Assembly: GCA_950054485.1 (NCBI GenBank)
Contig: CATLPD010000002.1
Location: 184,644-248,643 of the forward strand
DNA length: 64,000 nucleotides
Direction of reading: 5' to 3'
Source of the DNA: an uncultured Alphaproteobacteria bacterium
GTDB taxonomy: Bacteria > Pseudomonadota > Alphaproteobacteria > Micavibrionales > CSBR16-224
In this document: positions 36,010 to 45,574 of the stretch, one piece after another
Position numbering within the stretch: position 1 is the first letter of the stretch
Layout of the letters: every line of letters starts with the position of its first letter
Made by a program: the position numbers and the translations under genes
Notes under the pieces: generated by a model
What the model saw: the letters and a program-made list of their open reading frames with translations, nothing else
What the model was told of the DNA's origin: nothing
Database searches by the model: none

Positions 36010-37176
36010 TTATGCTTTGTCTTTGATTATTTTATACGCCCAATCGAGCCATGGCAGCAGTTTTTCAATGTCAGATGTTTCAACGGTTGATCCGCCCCAA
36101 ATTCTAAAACCCGGTACGGCATCGCGGTGGTTTGCAAAATCAAAGCCGACATTCTCGCTCTCCAGCATTGCTACAACCTCTTTGGCGATTTTCCACTGAT
36201 CATCGGTCGATTGTGCTGTGAACCAAGGGTCCTTAACGGCCAATGTGATCGATGTTGATGCACGGCAGGCTTCATCCTTGACCATAAATTCGATCCAGTC
36301 GCTGTTTTCAACCCAATTGCTTACGGCCTGCAAGTTTGCCTGTCCGCGTTTGATCATGGCATTCAGGCCGCCAATTTCATCGGCCCAATCTAAAGCATCC
36401 AGACAGTCTTCAACTGCCAGCATCGATGGCGTATTGATGGTTTTGCCTTCGAAAATACCCATGATCAGCTCGTTGCCTTTGGTCAGGCGGAAGATTTTCG
36501 GCATCGGCCATGGCGGCGTATATTCTTTCAGGCGTTCTTGGGCGCGGGGGGAGAGGGCGATCATGCCAAACCCGGCCTCGCTGCCTAAGACCTTTTGCCA
36601 AGACCATGTAATGACATCCAGTTTTTCCAGTGGAATATCCATCGCGAAAATCGCAGATGTCGCATCACAAATCATAATCCCTTTGCGGTTATCCTTAATC
36701 CAATCGACATGCGGCATCTTAACGCCGGCGGTTGTACCGTTCCATGTAAAGACAACATCACGGTCACTGTCGAGATCTGAAATGTCAGGCAACTCGCCAA
36801 AGTTTTCGGGGGTAAAGCTTCGTGTGTCCGTCAGTCCAAGCTGTTTGATAACATCCTGTATCCAGATTTGCCCAAAGACTTCCCAACCGACTAGATCAAC
36901 ACCATTTGGCCCCATCAAATTCCAAAGGGCCATTTCCATCGCGCCTGTGTCAGATGCGGGTACAATTCCCAGAACATAACCGTCCGGTAAATTCAGGATG
37001 TCGGCTGATTTTTGAATGACATCATTCAGCTTTTTGACGCCGGGTTTTGAACGGTGCGACCGTCCCTGTAATACGTCTGAAAGTGCATTAACATTCCAGC
37101 CCGGACGCTTGGCGCAAGGGCCTGACGAAAAATGCGGGCAGTTTGGTTTTTCAGTAGGTTTTGATGGAATTGTCAT
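36010..37176 (-). CDS. serC: phosphoserine aminotransferase
   Basis: Second step of serine synthesis; PLP enzyme, 388 aa, the alphaproteobacterial/archaeal type that begins with a PHFSSGPCAKRPGW motif. PLP lysine in ITWSWQKVLGSEAGFGM; CDATSAIFAMDIPL precedes it. First gene of the serC-serA unit and divergent from serB, so all three serine genes sit together. Confidence 0.96.
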   Translation of the reverse strand: MTIPSKPTEKPNCPHFSSGPCAKRPGWNVNALSDVLQGRSHRSKPGVKKLNDVIQKSADILNLPDGYVLGIVPASDTGAMEMALWNLMGPNGVDLVGWEVFGQIWIQDVIKQLGLTDTRSFTPENFGELPDISDLDSDRDVVFTWNGTTAGVKMPHVDWIKDNRKGIMICDATSAIFAMDIPLEKLDVITWSWQKVLGSEAGFGMIALSPRAQERLKEYTPPWPMPKIFRLTKGNELIMGIFEGKTINTPSMLAVEDCLDALDWADEIGGLNAMIKRGQANLQAVSNWVENSDWIEFMVKDEACRASTSITLAVKDPWFTAQSTDDQWKIAKEVVAMLESENVGFDFANHRDAVPGFRIWGGSTVETSDIEKLLPWLDWAYKIIKDKA

Positions 37177-37247
37177 GGTAGAATCAATCTGTTAAATTAT
37201 CTATCTAAGTCGTAGGACACCTTAAGGATATCGTCAACAGACGAATA

Positions 37248-38099
37248 ATGAAAAACATGCCGACACAGCTTATTTTTATCGCTCCGCAAAATGCCCGTGT
37301 TCACAAAACGGTTGTCGATCAGCTAAAGTTCCAGATTACGGATGTTGCGCAGACGTCAGATGGGCGCGCACTTAAAATAATATCCCCCCAACCGCGTAAA
37401 GATGTGCGCGAGGCTGTGGCTGTTCTGGACCTGCCATACGATTATTTAGTTACGAAACGTGATGCCCTGAAACCAAAGCTTTTAATCTGCGATATGGACT
37501 CGACCATTATCGAAAGCGAGACATTGGACGATTTGGCAGCGGCATTTGGTTTACAGGATAAAATATCAGCTATTACTGAACGCGCGATGCGTGGGGAAAT
37601 CGACTTTCGGGAGGCTTTGACAGAGCGCGTTGCTATGTTGAAAGATCTGCCAGAGCAGGAAATTTTTGATTTATTGCCTGGTTTGAAGATCTCAGCTGGC
37701 GCATCAGATTTACTGGCAAAGGCCAATCGGGCAGGGGCTACATGCCTTTTGGTGTCGGGTGGTTTCAAACATGTGACATCCTATGTTGCAGAAAAGCTGG
37801 GATTTCATCATGATTTCGGCAATGAATTTATCATCAAAAAAGGCAAGCTGACCGGAGAGGTCAAACAGCCCATTCAGGATAAAAAGGCCAAGCTGGAAAT
37901 TCTGAACGACTTCGTCGAGCAAATGGACATTACGAACGACGAAGTGATGGCGATCGGTGACGGGGCAAATGATATCCCGATGTTACAGGCCGCAGGCTAT
38001 GGCATTGCCTATAAGGCCAAACCAATCGTACAGGATGCAGTTGATTTACAAATTAATAGAACGGATTTGGGCGCAGCAGCGTATTTATTTGGATTTTAA
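37248..38099 (+). CDS. serB: phosphoserine phosphatase
   Basis: Final step of serine synthesis. 283 aa. HAD motif I LLICDMDSTIIESETLDDLA (nucleophile Asp), motif II LLVSGGFKHVT, motif III Lys and MAIGDGANDIPMLQAAGYG with the metal-binding aspartates. An N-terminal extension of about 75 aa precedes the HAD domain, as in the SerB of many alphaproteobacteria. ATG at 37248 or 37257. The 3' end overlaps the convergent Sel1 gene by 15 bp. Confidence 0.96.
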   Translation: MKNMPTQLIFIAPQNARVHKTVVDQLKFQITDVAQTSDGRALKIISPQPRKDVREAVAVLDLPYDYLVTKRDALKPKLLICDMDSTIIESETLDDLAAAFGLQDKISAITERAMRGEIDFREALTERVAMLKDLPEQEIFDLLPGLKISAGASDLLAKANRAGATCLLVSGGFKHVTSYVAEKLGFHHDFGNEFIIKKGKLTGEVKQPIQDKKAKLEILNDFVEQMDITNDEVMAIGDGANDIPMLQAAGYGIAYKAKPIVQDAVDLQINRTDLGAAAYLFGF

Positions 38100-38729
38100 C
38101 TCAGTCGCTTTGTTTTTCCAATAGATTGCACCATTGCGACCATTCGCCAATACATCGACCCATTTTAAAGCCTTCGCATATTCTTTTTGGTCTTCGTAGA
38201 GGGATACCAAAGTGATCTGTGCTTGTTTAAGGTCGTTTTCAGCGGCCATCACCAGATATTTTGCAGATTGATCCAGATCTGGTTCACCCAGATTGTCAGA
38301 CATGTATAAACGGCCAAGATCATACTGTGCGCTGGGATTATTATTCTCATCGGCTGATTTTTTCAGCCAATAGGCCGCTTTTTGGTAGTCGGGCGGCTTT
38401 ATGTAGTGCGCGTAAAAATTACCCAATCGGAATTTTCCGCCATCGGCATTTTGTTCGGCGGCCTTCGTCAGCCAATATTGGGCTTTCTCAAGGTTATGTT
38501 TAACCCCATCAAAATGGTTTTCACCATATAAAAACCCCAGGCGTACCTGCGCGTCGCCATGTCCAGCCTCGGCTGCTTTGACCAGCCAATTTTCAGCCTG
38601 CGCATAGTCTTCTTGCATGTAGTATCCATGGCCGGTATCAAAATAACATGTGGCATCTGCGCATTCTGCATGCGCCTGCAAAGGCAAGAAGACAAAACAG
38701 AAAAATAGAATTATTTTCTTCATTCTCAT
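38085..38729 (-). CDS. exported Sel1-like repeat protein
   Basis: 214 aa. Signal peptide MRMKKIILFFCFVFLPLQAHA. Four or five Sel1/TPR-like repeats of about 36 residues follow (AENWLVKAAEAGHGDAQVRL, AQYWLTKAAEQNADGGKFRL, AAYWLKKSADENNNPSAQYD and similar). Two cysteines near the N-terminus (CADATC). Such proteins usually act as periplasmic adaptors. AAGGGAAA precedes the ATG. Confidence 0.85.
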   Translation of the reverse strand: MRMKKIILFFCFVFLPLQAHAECADATCYFDTGHGYYMQEDYAQAENWLVKAAEAGHGDAQVRLGFLYGENHFDGVKHNLEKAQYWLTKAAEQNADGGKFRLGNFYAHYIKPPDYQKAAYWLKKSADENNNPSAQYDLGRLYMSDNLGEPDLDQSAKYLVMAAENDLKQAQITLVSLYEDQKEYAKALKWVDVLANGRNGAIYWKNKATELKSK

Positions 38730-38782
38730 AGAATTTCCCTTTATAAAATTATAGGCGAAAAAACTTTATAAAAGGTGTGTAA

Positions 38783-39916
38783 ATGTCTCAACTTTCTTTG
38801 GTCAAAAATGGTGAACTTAGGCCCTATATCAAAATTCTAACCGACTATCCGCGCGATGATCTGGCAAGTGACGAGGTACAGCAAGCCCTGACAACGGCTT
38901 GCGCGCAACATGACGTGAATGCTTTTAACATTGATGTCGGCGCCATTCCGGGCATGAATACTGTTGTGGCAGGCTTTAAAACAGCCCAGTTGGCGATGAA
39001 TTCAAAACTGGGTTTTGGTCATGTTATTCATACAAACTGTGCCCCGCGTAAAAATATTATTTCCAAGCAAAGCAAGGGCGAGGGCGTTGTATTGGGTATA
39101 TTGCCGAACGGTGTATGCCTTTTGACGGTCAGTTCAGGATACAGCCTTGCGCCTTTTTACAGCCTGATTGCCAGCGGCGCAGTTAAGTTTTTCAAGACTA
39201 AAATCCCGGATTCAGGATCACAGTTCCGTTCACGCGATTATTTCCCTGATGCAACGGCACGTTTGGGTCGTTTTTTGCAGGATGTTGTCAAAGAAAAAGG
39301 CGAGGCCTATGTTCAAAAAGCCTTGTCAGATGGTAATGGTGCTGACCTTGTGAAGGGCTTTGAGTATCTGGGAAGCGCTGTTGATGAAAGCTACTTCAAT
39401 GAATTGCCACAGGGGTCAATCTATTACATCGATAATTTTGGTAACCTAAAGCTGAATATCGATCATGATGATTTGTCCGCCCAGTACGAGCCCGGTACAA
39501 TTCTGTCGATGTGTATCAATGACCAACTGGTCGAGGGTGTTGTCGGTACGGCTGGCTTTAGTCAAGGCGAGGGTATTATTGCCCTGACCCGGGGATCATC
39601 AGGCTGGAGCACCCATGACAAAGAGGAAATGCGTTTGACTGAAGTCTTCCTGCGTGGCGGCAGCGCTGCAGATGCCTTTAGAAACGTTAAGCCGGGTGAT
39701 CAAATACAAATTGTAGCCAAAAAAGATCTATATAGCTGTATAGAGCAAATTCGTGATAGCGGTATGAAAAAGCTGCGCACGTTGGATATGTATATGTTTT
39801 CAGAAAGCCAGTTGATTCAATTGCTGGCACTGGAAGGGTTGATTGAAAACGGTTTTCAAACGGATAAGCTTCGTAAAGCTTTAGATACCAAAACCCTGAT
39901 CCAAGAGCTGGAATAG
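38783..39916 (+). CDS. DUF62 / SAM hydroxide adenosyltransferase-like protein
   Basis: 377 aa. The opening IKILTDYPRDDLASDEVQQA resembles the TDFG/TDYP start of the DUF62 (SAM hydrolase/fluorinase) fold. FNIDVGAIPGMNTVVAGFKTA and FGHVIHTNCAPRKN follow. The C-terminal barrel shows IYYIDNFGNLKLNI, matching the family's DxFGNxxxN motif. Known members hydrolyse SAM to adenosine and methionine. This one is longer than the usual 260-300 aa and has an extra C-terminal helical part (about residues 320-377), so its activity is uncertain. Ribosome site AAGGTG. Confidence 0.55.
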   Translation: MSQLSLVKNGELRPYIKILTDYPRDDLASDEVQQALTTACAQHDVNAFNIDVGAIPGMNTVVAGFKTAQLAMNSKLGFGHVIHTNCAPRKNIISKQSKGEGVVLGILPNGVCLLTVSSGYSLAPFYSLIASGAVKFFKTKIPDSGSQFRSRDYFPDATARLGRFLQDVVKEKGEAYVQKALSDGNGADLVKGFEYLGSAVDESYFNELPQGSIYYIDNFGNLKLNIDHDDLSAQYEPGTILSMCINDQLVEGVVGTAGFSQGEGIIALTRGSSGWSTHDKEEMRLTEVFLRGGSAADAFRNVKPGDQIQIVAKKDLYSCIEQIRDSGMKKLRTLDMYMFSESQLIQLLALEGLIENGFQTDKLRKALDTKTLIQELE

Positions 39917-39937
39917 AAAACCAGACCCTGCTGAAAC

Positions 39938-40594
39938 TTAATAGTGACGATAAAGCGTCTTGAGCTTGCCCTGAATTTGAACACGCGCAGGGTCCAGCAT
40001 AATCGGCTGATAGGCATCGTTTTCAGGCTGCAGGATGATCTTGCCGATTTCGCGACGCAGACGTTTCAGGGTTGCTTCTTCGTCATCGACCAATGCAACA
40101 ACGATATCACCATCACTGGCCGTATTGCAGCGTTCGATCAGCACGATATCGCCATCCATGATACCGGCCTTCATCATTGAATCGCCTTCAATTTCAAGCG
40201 CATAAGTTTCACCCGCCCCCAGAAAGCCCATAGGGATATCGACCGTATCCTGTTCGTTGGCGATCGCGGCAATCGGCGTTCCCGCTGCGATTTTGCCATA
40301 CAGCGGAACAGCAACGATATCATCTTTTGCCTGTGGGAAGTTTGTCACATTACTAGTGTTATTTGAAGATTGTCCAAGATCTGACGGGCGACGCAGAATT
40401 TCAATCGAGCGCGCACGGTTTTCATGACGGCGGATAAAACCGCGTTCCTCAAGGCCGCTGATCAGGCGGTGAATACCTGATTTTGATTTCAGGTCCAACG
40501 CGTTTTTCATTTCATCAAACGTCGGGGCAATGCAATGTTCGCCCATATAATCATCCAAAAATGTCAAAAGATTAAGTTGTTGTTTTGTCAGCAT
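39938..40594 (-). CDS. lexA: LexA SOS repressor
   Basis: 218 aa. N-terminal winged helix-turn-helix (MLTKQQLNLLTFLDDYMGEH; GIHRLISGLEERGFIRR). Cleavage site Ala-Gly in YGKIAAGTPIAA, catalytic Ser in EIEGDSMMKAGI and catalytic Lys in EEATLKRLRR. An SOS box lies 35 bp upstream, so it is autoregulated. Located downstream of trpC on the same strand. Confidence 0.97.
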   Translation of the reverse strand: MLTKQQLNLLTFLDDYMGEHCIAPTFDEMKNALDLKSKSGIHRLISGLEERGFIRRHENRARSIEILRRPSDLGQSSNNTSNVTNFPQAKDDIVAVPLYGKIAAGTPIAAIANEQDTVDIPMGFLGAGETYALEIEGDSMMKAGIMDGDIVLIERCNTASDGDIVVALVDDEEATLKRLRREIGKIILQPENDAYQPIMLDPARVQIQGKLKTLYRHY

Positions 40595-40628
40595 TTCCGA
40601 TCCCCTTATCTCTGTTTGGACACGCTTT

Positions 40629-40643
40629 GTTCTATTTTAGTTC
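40629..40643 (-). promoter_or_regulatory. LexA-binding SOS box of lexA
   Basis: GTTC (40629-40632), 7 bp, GTTC (40640-40643) on the plus strand, that is GAAC-N7-GAAC toward lexA. This is the exact alphaproteobacterial direct-repeat SOS box. Confidence 0.85.
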
Positions 40644-40659
40644 TTGTTTTATGTTTTTG

Positions 40660-41457
40660 TCAAGCGCCTAAAATTTTTCGTGTCGCAAGGGCGATGTCCG
40701 GCTGTTTCATGAGGGATGTTCCGATTAGAAAGCAGTAAATATCATGTTCGTTCATGCGTAGGATATCGTCATGCGTGTTTAACCCGCTTTCACAAACCAC
40801 AATCGTATCGCCGGGCAGATCTTTTGAAAGTTTGATAGATGTATCAAGATCAATCTGCATTGTTTTCAGATTGCGGTTATTGATACCCAATAAATCAAAT
40901 TCCAGACCAGCGTTGAAAACGCGGTCGCGCTCGGCAAAGTCATGAACCTCGACCAAGATATCCATATCATATTCGCGTGCGGCAGCACACAGTTCGCCCG
41001 CCTGCATATCAGACAGGGCAGCCATAATAATCAGGATACAGTCGGCCCCGATACAGCGACTTTCAACAATCTGGTAAGGATCGATCATGAAATCCTTGCG
41101 CAGAATGGGTAAATCCACATTTTGTTTGATCTGAGCGATATATTTGTCATGGCCTTTAAACCAATGCGGTTCAGTTAAAACAGACAAGCAGCTTGCGCCA
41201 TTATTCTCGTATGCCGTTGCGACTTCAATAGGGCTGATATCAGGGCGTATTTCACCCTGACTGGGTGATGCGCGTTTAACCTCTGCAATTAAACCTATTT
41301 CTTTGGCGGCTGCTTTTGCCTTTAAATTATCGGCAAAGGGACGGGGGGATGAATGGGATTTAATTTCATTTTGAAGCGTCGCAATGGGGCGTTCTTTTCT
41401 GTTTTTAATAACATCTTCGCGTCTGCGGTCGCAAATTTCTTTTAGAATATCAGCCAC
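40660..41457 (-). CDS. trpC: indole-3-glycerol phosphate synthase
   Basis: Tryptophan pathway. I place the start at GTG 41457 (VADILKEICDRRREDV), giving 265 aa, the normal length; the longer frame to 41529 lies inside trpD. The GTG overlaps the trpD stop by 8 nt (GTGGCTGA), indicating translational coupling. Barrel motifs: IAEVKRASPSQGEI, SCLSVLTEPHWFKG, LPILRKDFMIDPYQI, LLGINNRNLKTM and ESGLNTHDDI. Confidence 0.95.
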   Translation of the reverse strand: MADILKEICDRRREDVIKNRKERPIATLQNEIKSHSSPRPFADNLKAKAAAKEIGLIAEVKRASPSQGEIRPDISPIEVATAYENNGASCLSVLTEPHWFKGHDKYIAQIKQNVDLPILRKDFMIDPYQIVESRCIGADCILIIMAALSDMQAGELCAAAREYDMDILVEVHDFAERDRVFNAGLEFDLLGINNRNLKTMQIDLDTSIKLSKDLPGDTIVVCESGLNTHDDILRMNEHDIYCFLIGTSLMKQPDIALATRKILGA

Positions 41458-42463
41458 GGTAGATTTCAACCATTTTATGAAGGCGCTCTTTTGCGCGGCC
41501 TTCGTCAATTGACTGCGCCGCCATTTCAATGCCGTCTCTTATGTCGTTGACCTTGTCTGCAACCAATAAAGTGGCAGCAGCATTCATTAGCACTATGTCA
41601 CGGTATGGACCGTGTTTACCATCTAAAAGGTTGCGCATATCCTGCGAGTTCTGATGCGCGTCGCCGCCGCGAAGATCATCAATCGTATAGGTCGGCAAAC
41701 CGAAGTCATCAGGATGGATTTCAAACTCGCTGATCTGTTCATCTTTCAATTCGGCCACATAGGTTTTGTCCGTCAGGGTGATTTCATCCAGCCCGTCGCC
41801 GCCATGAACAACCCAGACATGTTCACTGCCCAGTTGTTTTAATACTTTAATCATCGGGATCATCCATTTGCGGTTGTAAACCCCGATCAGCTGGCGTGTT
41901 GCGCCTGCCGGGTTTAATAGGGGCCCCAACAGATTAAACATCGTACGTGCTTTTAATTCGCGCCGTACCGGCATAACATGTTTCATAGCGGGGTTAAAAA
42001 CAGGCGCCATTAAAAAGCAAATATTATTTTCCCACAATGAGTTACGTACGCGATTTACCCCTGCATCTAAATTCAACCCCAGCGATTCCAGAACATCGGC
42101 TGCACCCGATTTTGATGATGATGCGCGGTTACCATGTTTGGCAACTGCAACGCCGCAACCTGCGACAACAAATGAAACAGCTGTTGAGACATTGAATGTG
42201 CCGGAATGATCGCCGCCTGTTCCGCAGCAATCGACAATACCCTCGGGGCCGTCTATCGGAACCGCTTTTGCCCGCAAGGCCTTAACAGCCCCGACAATTT
42301 CACCTGTAGTTTCACCGCGCGCCGCCATTGCACCCAGAATACCTGCGATTTGAATATCGCTGAGGCGTCCGGATAATATCTCGGAGAATAAGGCCGCGGC
42401 ATCTGTAGAGGACAGGGGGCGGCCAATGAAAAGCTGTTGAACAAAGTTTTGTATATCAGGCAT
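41450..42463 (-). CDS. trpD: anthranilate phosphoribosyltransferase
   Basis: Tryptophan pathway. 337 aa from ATG 42463 (a GTG at 42469 is also in frame). VDCCGTGGDHSGTFNVSTAVSF (PRPP loop), KHGNRASSSKSGAADVLESLG, FLMAPVFNPAMKHVMPVRRELK and RTMFNLLGPLLNPAGATRQL are all present. Overlaps the trpG stop and the trpC start by 8 nt each: a tight trpG-trpD-trpC operon. Confidence 0.97.
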   Translation of the reverse strand: MPDIQNFVQQLFIGRPLSSTDAAALFSEILSGRLSDIQIAGILGAMAARGETTGEIVGAVKALRAKAVPIDGPEGIVDCCGTGGDHSGTFNVSTAVSFVVAGCGVAVAKHGNRASSSKSGAADVLESLGLNLDAGVNRVRNSLWENNICFLMAPVFNPAMKHVMPVRRELKARTMFNLLGPLLNPAGATRQLIGVYNRKWMIPMIKVLKQLGSEHVWVVHGGDGLDEITLTDKTYVAELKDEQISEFEIHPDDFGLPTYTIDDLRGGDAHQNSQDMRNLLDGKHGPYRDIVLMNAAATLLVADKVNDIRDGIEMAAQSIDEGRAKERLHKMVEIYRG

Positions 42464-43037
42464 GAGCACGCTTACTTAGTTTAATAAAGTTTGATAATAA
42501 CTGCTTACCCGATGTCGAGGCAATACTTTCGGGGTGAAACTGCACGCCATAGATCGGCTTATTTTTGTGTTCTACCGCCATGATCAGGCCTTCAGCCTCG
42601 GCTGTGATATTTAGGACATCCGGACAGGTTTTACGATCGATGATCAGTGAATGGTAGCGTGTAAATTCTGATGGGTTATTGATGTCGTGAAAAATGCCAT
42701 GTTGCGAATGTTCGATGTTTTCAACTTCCCCATGTACGGGACGGGGCGCGCGGATCACATCGCCGCCAAAGGCCCGCCCGATCGCTTGATGCCCCAAACA
42801 TATCCCCAGCAGCGGTATGTTGTCATGGGCTGCAGCCTTTACCAGGTCAATACATATGCCGGCCTGATCCGGTGTTGCAGGGCCGGGCGAGATGACAATA
42901 TTTTCAGGTTTTTGTGCGATGATGTTATCAACTGATATCTGGTCATTACGAAAGACCTGACATTTTTCCCCTATATCGCCCAGATATTGTACAAGGTTAT
43001 AGGTAAAGCTGTCATAGTTATCAATCAGTAGGGTCAC
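42456..43037 (-). CDS. trpG: anthranilate synthase glutamine amidotransferase subunit
   Basis: Supplies ammonia to TrpE. 193 aa. LIDNYDSFTYNLVQYLG at the N-terminus, SPGPATPDQAG, nucleophile LLGICLGHQAIG, and YGVQFHPESIAS with the catalytic His and Glu. It could also serve as the pabA-type subunit for folate synthesis. First gene of trpGDC, divergent from the deacetylase gene. Confidence 0.95.
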   Translation of the reverse strand: MTLLIDNYDSFTYNLVQYLGDIGEKCQVFRNDQISVDNIIAQKPENIVISPGPATPDQAGICIDLVKAAAHDNIPLLGICLGHQAIGRAFGGDVIRAPRPVHGEVENIEHSQHGIFHDINNPSEFTRYHSLIIDRKTCPDVLNITAEAEGLIMAVEHKNKPIYGVQFHPESIASTSGKQLLSNFIKLSKRAHA

Positions 43038-43127
43038 ATGCTTGCCTGTTCGTTAAAAAAGACTGGATTTTTTCTGTCAAAAACGGGATGATAGAACCAA
43101 TCGGGGTTAAACAACTATATCATCATC

Positions 43128-44096
43128 ATGCGAATTACAAAATTTCTTTTGTGTATCTTTGGCGTTATTTTCCTTTTTTCAGCGTGTAGCGAAAAAGAAA
43201 CGGTCGCAATTCAAACGGATAAGCTTGATCGTCTAGAGCCTGCTGCAGGCCATTTGATGATGGACTACATGCCGGATACGGATATGCGCGGCGGGATGGA
43301 GAAAATTAAGCTTAACCTGCCCGAGGCAATTGTCGAACCGATGTGGGTGCGTAATGCCGCAGCCTATAAAAGGAATCCGGTTACGCGTCCGAAGATCGTC
43401 GTTGTGATTGATGATCTGGGATTAAATCATGATCGTTCGGCCCGTACAGCTGAATTGCCGGGGCCTTTGACACTTTCATATTTGCCATACGCATTAGACC
43501 TGCCATCTCAAACGGCAATCGCGCAATCTAACGGTCACGAATTGATGGTACATATGCCGATGCAACCTTTGCGAAATACGGCAGACCCGGGTCCGGACGC
43601 TTTGTTAACAGGGATGTCCAAAACGCAACTTTTGAAACGTATCCGCGATAATCTCAATGCCTTCGATGGTTATGTCGGTATAAATAACCATATGGGCAGT
43701 GCCTTTACACAAGACCAAAAAGGCCTGCGCGTTTTAATGGCGGAACTGAACAGCCGTGACATGCTGTATTTGGATTCGCGCACATCACCAACCAGCATAG
43801 CCGAACAAACGGCGCGATCGTATAATGTTGCGACAACGGGGCGCGATGTTTTTCTGGATCATGTGATCACCGAAGATTTTATCGAGGCGGCTTTCAAACG
43901 TACCGAGGATCATGCCTTGAAACACGGCAGTGCAATCGCAATCGGCCACCCACATGAATTAACGATCGAAAAGCTTTCAGAATGGCTGCCGACATTGCGT
44001 GCAAAAGGGTTTGATTTGGTGCCGATTACAGCCGTCATGACCGAGCGCGACCCACGTATCCAGCCGGTCGATTATTCTGCAGTTTCTGATTATTAG
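43128..44096 (+). CDS. divergent polysaccharide deacetylase family lipoprotein
   Basis: 322 aa. Lipoprotein signal with lipobox LFSAC (Cys20). The mature domain matches the divergent polysaccharide deacetylase family (YibQ-like): PKIVVVIDDLGLNHDRSART, LTLSYLPYA, ELMVHMPMQPL, VGINNHMGSAFTQD and LDSRTSPTSIAEQTA, then AIAIGHPH. Asp and His residues for a metal site are in place. Likely anchored in the envelope and acting on cell-wall or surface glycans (inferred). It sits between trpG and trpE on the opposite strand, splitting the trp genes. Confidence 0.85.
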   Translation: MRITKFLLCIFGVIFLFSACSEKETVAIQTDKLDRLEPAAGHLMMDYMPDTDMRGGMEKIKLNLPEAIVEPMWVRNAAAYKRNPVTRPKIVVVIDDLGLNHDRSARTAELPGPLTLSYLPYALDLPSQTAIAQSNGHELMVHMPMQPLRNTADPGPDALLTGMSKTQLLKRIRDNLNAFDGYVGINNHMGSAFTQDQKGLRVLMAELNSRDMLYLDSRTSPTSIAEQTARSYNVATTGRDVFLDHVITEDFIEAAFKRTEDHALKHGSAIAIGHPHELTIEKLSEWLPTLRAKGFDLVPITAVMTERDPRIQPVDYSAVSDY

Positions 44097-44098
44097 GA

Positions 44099-45574
44099 TT
44101 ATTTGATATTTTCTGCGGCTGTGAACAAAGCTTTTGCTTTGTTTATACTTTCCTGATATTCGCCTTCAGCTGTGCTGCCTGCAACGATGCCGCCGCCAGC
44201 CTGAACATATAGTTTTCCATCTTTGATCAAGCCAGTACGAAGTGCGATACAGCTGTCAACCGACCCGTCAAAACCTAAGTAGCCGACACAGCCTGCATAG
44301 AATTTTCGTTCGACAGGTTCCAGCTCGTCGATAATTTCCATCGCACGGATTTTGGGGGCGCCGCTGACCGTGCCCGCTGGAAAGCCGGAAAATAATGCAT
44401 CCAAAGCATCGCATCCCTTTTTCAAAGTGCCTTCAACGTTCGATACGATATGCATGACGTGCGAATAATATTCGATCGTATATTGGGCGGTGACATCGAC
44501 GCTGCCAATTTCACAGACGCGCCCGACATCATTTCGTCCCAGATCCAGCAACATCAAATGTTCTGCGCGTTCTTTCGGGTCACTGAGCAGATCCTCGGCC
44601 AGTGCTTTGTCTTCATCAGCCGTTTTACCACGCTTTCGTGTGCCCGCAATTGGCCTGATCGTGACGGTATTATCGCGCAGGCGCACCAATATTTCTGGGC
44701 TGGAGCCCACCAGCTGGAAATCACCCATATTCAAATAGAATAAAAAAGGTGATGGGTTCAGGCGCCGCAAAGATCGATACAGCGCCAATGAAGATGAATT
44801 AAAATCGCATTCGAAACGCTGCGATAACACGACCTGAAAAATATCACCTGATAAGATATATTCTTTTGCCTGATCAACCATCCTATGAAATTCGGCTTCA
44901 GAGAAATTCGATTGAATATCAGGTTTTGCTGCAGATTTTTTTGTCTGAACAGCTTCCGGTATCGGACCATTCAAGGCGTCCAAACATTCGTTTAAACGTT
45001 CTATGGCTTTGTTATAAGATTCTTCGGCGCGCGTATTCTTATCAAGCCATGCCGGCGTTGCCAAAATCATCATTTGTTTCACGTTATCAAAAACAACGAT
45101 TATTTGCGGGCGCATCATAATGCCGTCAGGGATTTGCAAGGCATCCTGCTTGGTTCTTGGAATATCTTCTATCTGTCGAACCATGTCATAGCCAAGGTAG
45201 CCGAAAAGGCCGACACATGACGGGGGCAGGGCATCCGGTATTTTTATTTCGGGTTTTAGATGACGCCTTAGGCTTTCAAGTGGCTTATCAGATTCTTTAT
45301 TGAAGTCCTTTAAATCATTTGAAGTATAGCAATCATTGCCTTCGCATTTCCAAAGCATGTCAGGATCGCAGCCGATAAAACTATAACGCCCAAGTGTTGC
45401 GCCGCCCTCGACAGATTCTAATAAAAAGCTGTAGGGCGAATCCTTGGTGATTTTCAAGTAGGCCGAAAGCGGCGTTTCCAGGTCGGCTGGAATTTCGCAC
45501 CAGACAATCTGCGCGTTTCCGCTGTTGTAATCTTTAATGAATTCGGATTCAGCCGGAAAAATATCCTGCATCAA
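44099..45574 (-). CDS. trpE: anthranilate synthase component I
   Basis: Chorismate to anthranilate with TrpG. 491 aa. N-terminal LLESVEGGATLGRYSFIGCDP holds the tryptophan feedback site (LLES). The catalytic domain has SQRFECDFNSSSLALYRSLR, IRPIAGTRKRGKTADEDKAL, DLGRNDVGRV and FPAGTVSGAPKIRAMEII. Its ATG overlaps the ppiD stop (ATGA), so it is co-expressed with ppiD and not directly with trpGDC. Confidence 0.97.
   Translation of the reverse strand: MMQDIFPAESEFIKDYNSGNAQIVWCEIPADLETPLSAYLKITKDSPYSFLLESVEGGATLGRYSFIGCDPDMLWKCEGNDCYTSNDLKDFNKESDKPLESLRRHLKPEIKIPDALPPSCVGLFGYLGYDMVRQIEDIPRTKQDALQIPDGIMMRPQIIVVFDNVKQMMILATPAWLDKNTRAEESYNKAIERLNECLDALNGPIPEAVQTKKSAAKPDIQSNFSEAEFHRMVDQAKEYILSGDIFQVVLSQRFECDFNSSSLALYRSLRRLNPSPFLFYLNMGDFQLVGSSPEILVRLRDNTVTIRPIAGTRKRGKTADEDKALAEDLLSDPKERAEHLMLLDLGRNDVGRVCEIGSVDVTAQYTIEYYSHVMHIVSNVEGTLKKGCDALDALFSGFPAGTVSGAPKIRAMEIIDELEPVERKFYAGCVGYLGFDGSVDSCIALRTGLIKDGKLYVQAGGGIVAGSTAEGEYQESINKAKALFTAAENIK

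Noticed and set aside
36218..36979. 253-aa plus-strand ORF opposite serC
   Set aside because: Antisense to a conserved aminotransferase; its composition reflects the complementary codon bias.
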